A stretch of 8,830 nt of DNA from an uncultured Collinsella sp. (GTDB lineage Bacteria > Actinomycetota > Coriobacteriia > Coriobacteriales > Coriobacteriaceae). How positions within the stretch are numbered: the first letter of the stretch is position 1; each line of letters opens with the position of its first letter. The stretch is taken from positions 1 to 8,830 of the forward strand of contig CAJLUE010000070.1 of assembly GCA_905209765.1 (NCBI GenBank). The letters run 5' to 3'. The notes below the pieces were generated by a model, which was not told the DNA's origin, did no database searches, and saw only the letters and a program-made list of their open reading frames with translations. A program made the translations under genes and the position numbers. Shown in pieces: positions 7,609-8,830 of this stretch.

Positions 7609-7655
7609 TGTTTTGGAGCAAGCGCGGCGCCGGTGGGCTATTCCACATTTAGCTC

Positions 7656-7685
7656 TTGCATAACTGTGCATAGTGTATATATACT
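7656..7685 (+). promoter_or_regulatory. Candidate promoter of the gntR-ABC operon
   Basis: TATACT (7680-7685) is a 5-of-6 match to a -10 hexamer, with TTGCAT (7656-7661) 18 bp upstream as a weaker -35. The -35 region holds a direct repeat of TGCATA (7657-7662 and 7667-7672). Transcription would start near 7692, giving a leader of about 40 nt. Confidence 0.5.
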
Positions 7686-7706
7686 GTGATTACCGGTTAT
7701 ATACAC
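7673..7706. promoter_or_regulatory. Putative GntR-family operator overlapping the -10 element
   Basis: GTGTATATA (7673-7681) and TATATACAC (7698-7706) are perfect 9-bp inverted arms around 16 bp. GntR-family operators generally follow a GT-N-AC dyad pattern, which these arms fit (GT at the outer left, AC at the outer right). The left arm is inside the predicted -10 region and the right arm lies around the start of transcription, suggesting autorepression by the adjacent regulator. Smaller palindromes GTATATATAC (7675-7684) and ACACGTGT (7703-7710) are nested here. Confidence 0.6.
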
Positions 7707-7733
7707 GTGTAGCCCATCAGCTAAGGAGCCGCT

Positions 7734-8114
7734 GTGGACATCATCCTATCCAATTCGAGCGACAAGCCCATTTACGAGCAGATAACCTCGCAAGTCAAAG
7801 CTCAGATCTTATCGGGCACGCTCGCTGCGGGAGCCAAACTCCCCAGCATCCGTGCACTCGCGAGCGATCTTGGCGTGAGCGTCATCACCACCAAGCGCGC
7901 CTACGCCGACCTGGAGCAGCTCGGGTTTATCTGCACCGTGCAGGGCAAGGGCTGCTTTGTCGCCGAGGGCAACCAAGAACTCTTGCGCGAAAACCAGCTC
8001 TGCCATATCGAAGAGCTGCTTGCGAAAGCGGCAAGCCAAGCCGAAGCCTTGGGCGTCACGCGCGACAAGCTGCACGAAATGCTCGACCTGGTAGCCCCCG
8101 AAACCATGCAGTAG
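7734..8114 (+). CDS. GntR-family transcriptional regulator, YtrA type
   Basis: Small DNA-binding regulator of 126 residues. Residues 9-77 form the GntR winged helix: PIYEQI near 12-17, LAAGAKLPSIRALASDLGVS at 30-49, TTKRAYADLEQLGFI at 52-66 and the wing GKGCFV at 71-76. The remaining 50 residues form a short helical tail without a ligand-binding domain, which defines the YtrA subfamily; such regulators are typically encoded directly before ABC transporters they repress. The start is GTG at 7734, set by AAGGAG (7723-7728) with a 5-nt spacer. The ABC ATPase gene follows after 23 bp. The inverted repeat at 7673-7706 is its probable operator. The signal is unknown; some relatives respond to cell-envelope stress, which is not evident from this sequence. 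Confidence 0.94.
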   Translation: MDIILSNSSDKPIYEQITSQVKAQILSGTLAAGAKLPSIRALASDLGVSVITTKRAYADLEQLGFICTVQGKGCFVAEGNQELLRENQLCHIEELLAKAASQAEALGVTRDKLHEMLDLVAPETMQ

Positions 8115-8137
8115 CCATCTGCAAGAAAGGCTATACC

Positions 8138-8830
8138 ATGCAAAAGTTGCTAGAACTCAAAGATATCTCACGCCGTGTGAGCGACCGCTTTTCACTGCGC
8201 GACGTCACGCTTGCCGTGGAGCCTGGCCAGATCGTTGGCTTTGTGGGCGCAAATGGCGCCGGCAAGACAACGACCATTCGCGCCGCGCTCGGGCTTATAA
8301 AGCTCGATGCCGGCGAGGTGCACCTGTTTGGGCAGCGCTGTGGCGCCGACGCGCCCGATGAATCGCAACGCCATCTACGCTCCCGCGTCGGTCTTGTCCT
8401 GGACACGTGCCCCTTCCCCTCCACGCTCAGGGTGGGCCAGATCGAGTCGCTCGTAGGCCCGGCGTACCCCACGTGGGACCGCGAAACGTTCGCCGGATTC
8501 ATCAACCGATTTGGCCTCGATCCCAAGACAAAGGTCAAGGACCTCTCCCGCGGCATGGGCATGAAACTGCAGCTTGCCTGTGCACTCAGCCACAATGCCA
8601 AGCTGCTCGTTTTGGACGAAGCCACCGCGGGCCTCGATCCCATGGCACGCGAGGAACTGCTTGATGAGCTGCTTGCCTTTGTCGCCGACGGCCAGCACAG
8701 CGTGTTACTCTCGAGCCACATTACGTCCGACCTCGATCGCACCGCTGATCGCGTCATCTGCATCGAAAATGGCTCGATTATTTTTGGCTCTGTTAGACCA
8801 GGATTGACATACATGTGTCCCCACGGTGCC
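8138..8830 (+). CDS. ABC transporter ATP-binding protein, 3'-truncated by the window edge
   Basis: ATPase subunit of an ABC transporter; 231 codons are visible to the last base of the window with no stop. ATG at 8138 follows AAGAAAGG (8123-8130) with a 7-nt spacer. Motifs: Walker A GANGAGKT at 37-44, a VGLVLDTCPFPSTL Q-loop region at 84-97 in which the usual Q is replaced, a signature LSRGM at 136-140, Walker B LLVLDE at 156-161, D-loop GLDP at 165-168 and H-loop SSHI with H194. The single nucleotide-binding domain fits ABC-2-type exporters found with YtrA regulators; a permease would be expected next. The last 15 codons (GSVRPGLTYMCPHGA) do not look like the usual continuation after the H-loop, but the window ends too soon to judge whether this is natural divergence, a junction or a frameshift. 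Confidence 0.93.
   Translation, partial: MQKLLELKDISRRVSDRFSLRDVTLAVEPGQIVGFVGANGAGKTTTIRAALGLIKLDAGEVHLFGQRCGADAPDESQRHLRSRVGLVLDTCPFPSTLRVGQIESLVGPAYPTWDRETFAGFINRFGLDPKTKVKDLSRGMGMKLQLACALSHNAKLLVLDEATAGLDPMAREELLDELLAFVADGQHSVLLSSHITSDLDRTADRVICIENGSIIFGSVRPGLTYMCPHGA

Noticed and set aside
8131..8814. Minus-strand open frame of 227 codons over the ABC ATPase
   Set aside because: The plus-strand frame contains Walker A, signature, Walker B and H-loop motifs in order; the minus frame is a serine-rich shadow.

Overview
The window looks like an ordinary stretch of chromosome from a high-GC Gram-positive gut bacterium. GC content is near 60 percent, ribosome binding sites are strong (AAGGAG type), and gene content and protein style resemble Coriobacteriia, most probably Collinsella or a close relative. 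That assignment is inference from style, not from a marker gene.

Layout, left to right. (1) The 3' part of a MATE-family efflux transporter (+), whose start lies outside the window. (2) A LysR-type regulator (-), convergent with the MATE gene and divergent from (3) a ten-helix EamA/DMT transporter (+), a pair that suggests the regulator controls the transporter. (4) Uracil-DNA glycosylase ung (+). (5) A strong bidirectional terminator at 4030-4063. (6) A two-gene minus-strand operon: a VUT/YhhQ-family transporter (queuosine-precursor transporter family) followed by an NAD-type short-chain dehydrogenase, with a recognisable promoter and a hairpin-bearing leader. (7) Peptide chain release factor 3, prfC (-), with a terminator after it. 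(8) A 486-bp gene-free interval. (9) A YtrA-type GntR regulator (+) with an operator-like inverted repeat over its -10 element. (10) A co-oriented ABC transporter ATPase that runs off the end of the window.

The outstanding feature is in the gene-free interval. A 15-bp sequence (TCTCAATCTGTAACA) occurs six times without a mismatch at 7393-7607. The copies strictly alternate in orientation, and every copy is separated from the next by exactly 25 bp of different sequence, giving a perfect 40-bp period. It resembles a miniature CRISPR array in which every second repeat is flipped, but no cas gene is present and the repeat is too short for a normal CRISPR. It sits between the outward-facing promoters of prfC and the GntR operon, so neither would transcribe it. 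I do not recognise this as a described element. It could be a multi-hairpin RNA or DNA element, a phased protein-binding array, a recombination substrate, or a BIME/MITE-like mosaic.

The remaining genes are housekeeping (ung, prfC) or common accessory transport and regulation modules; none shows a frameshift or internal stop.
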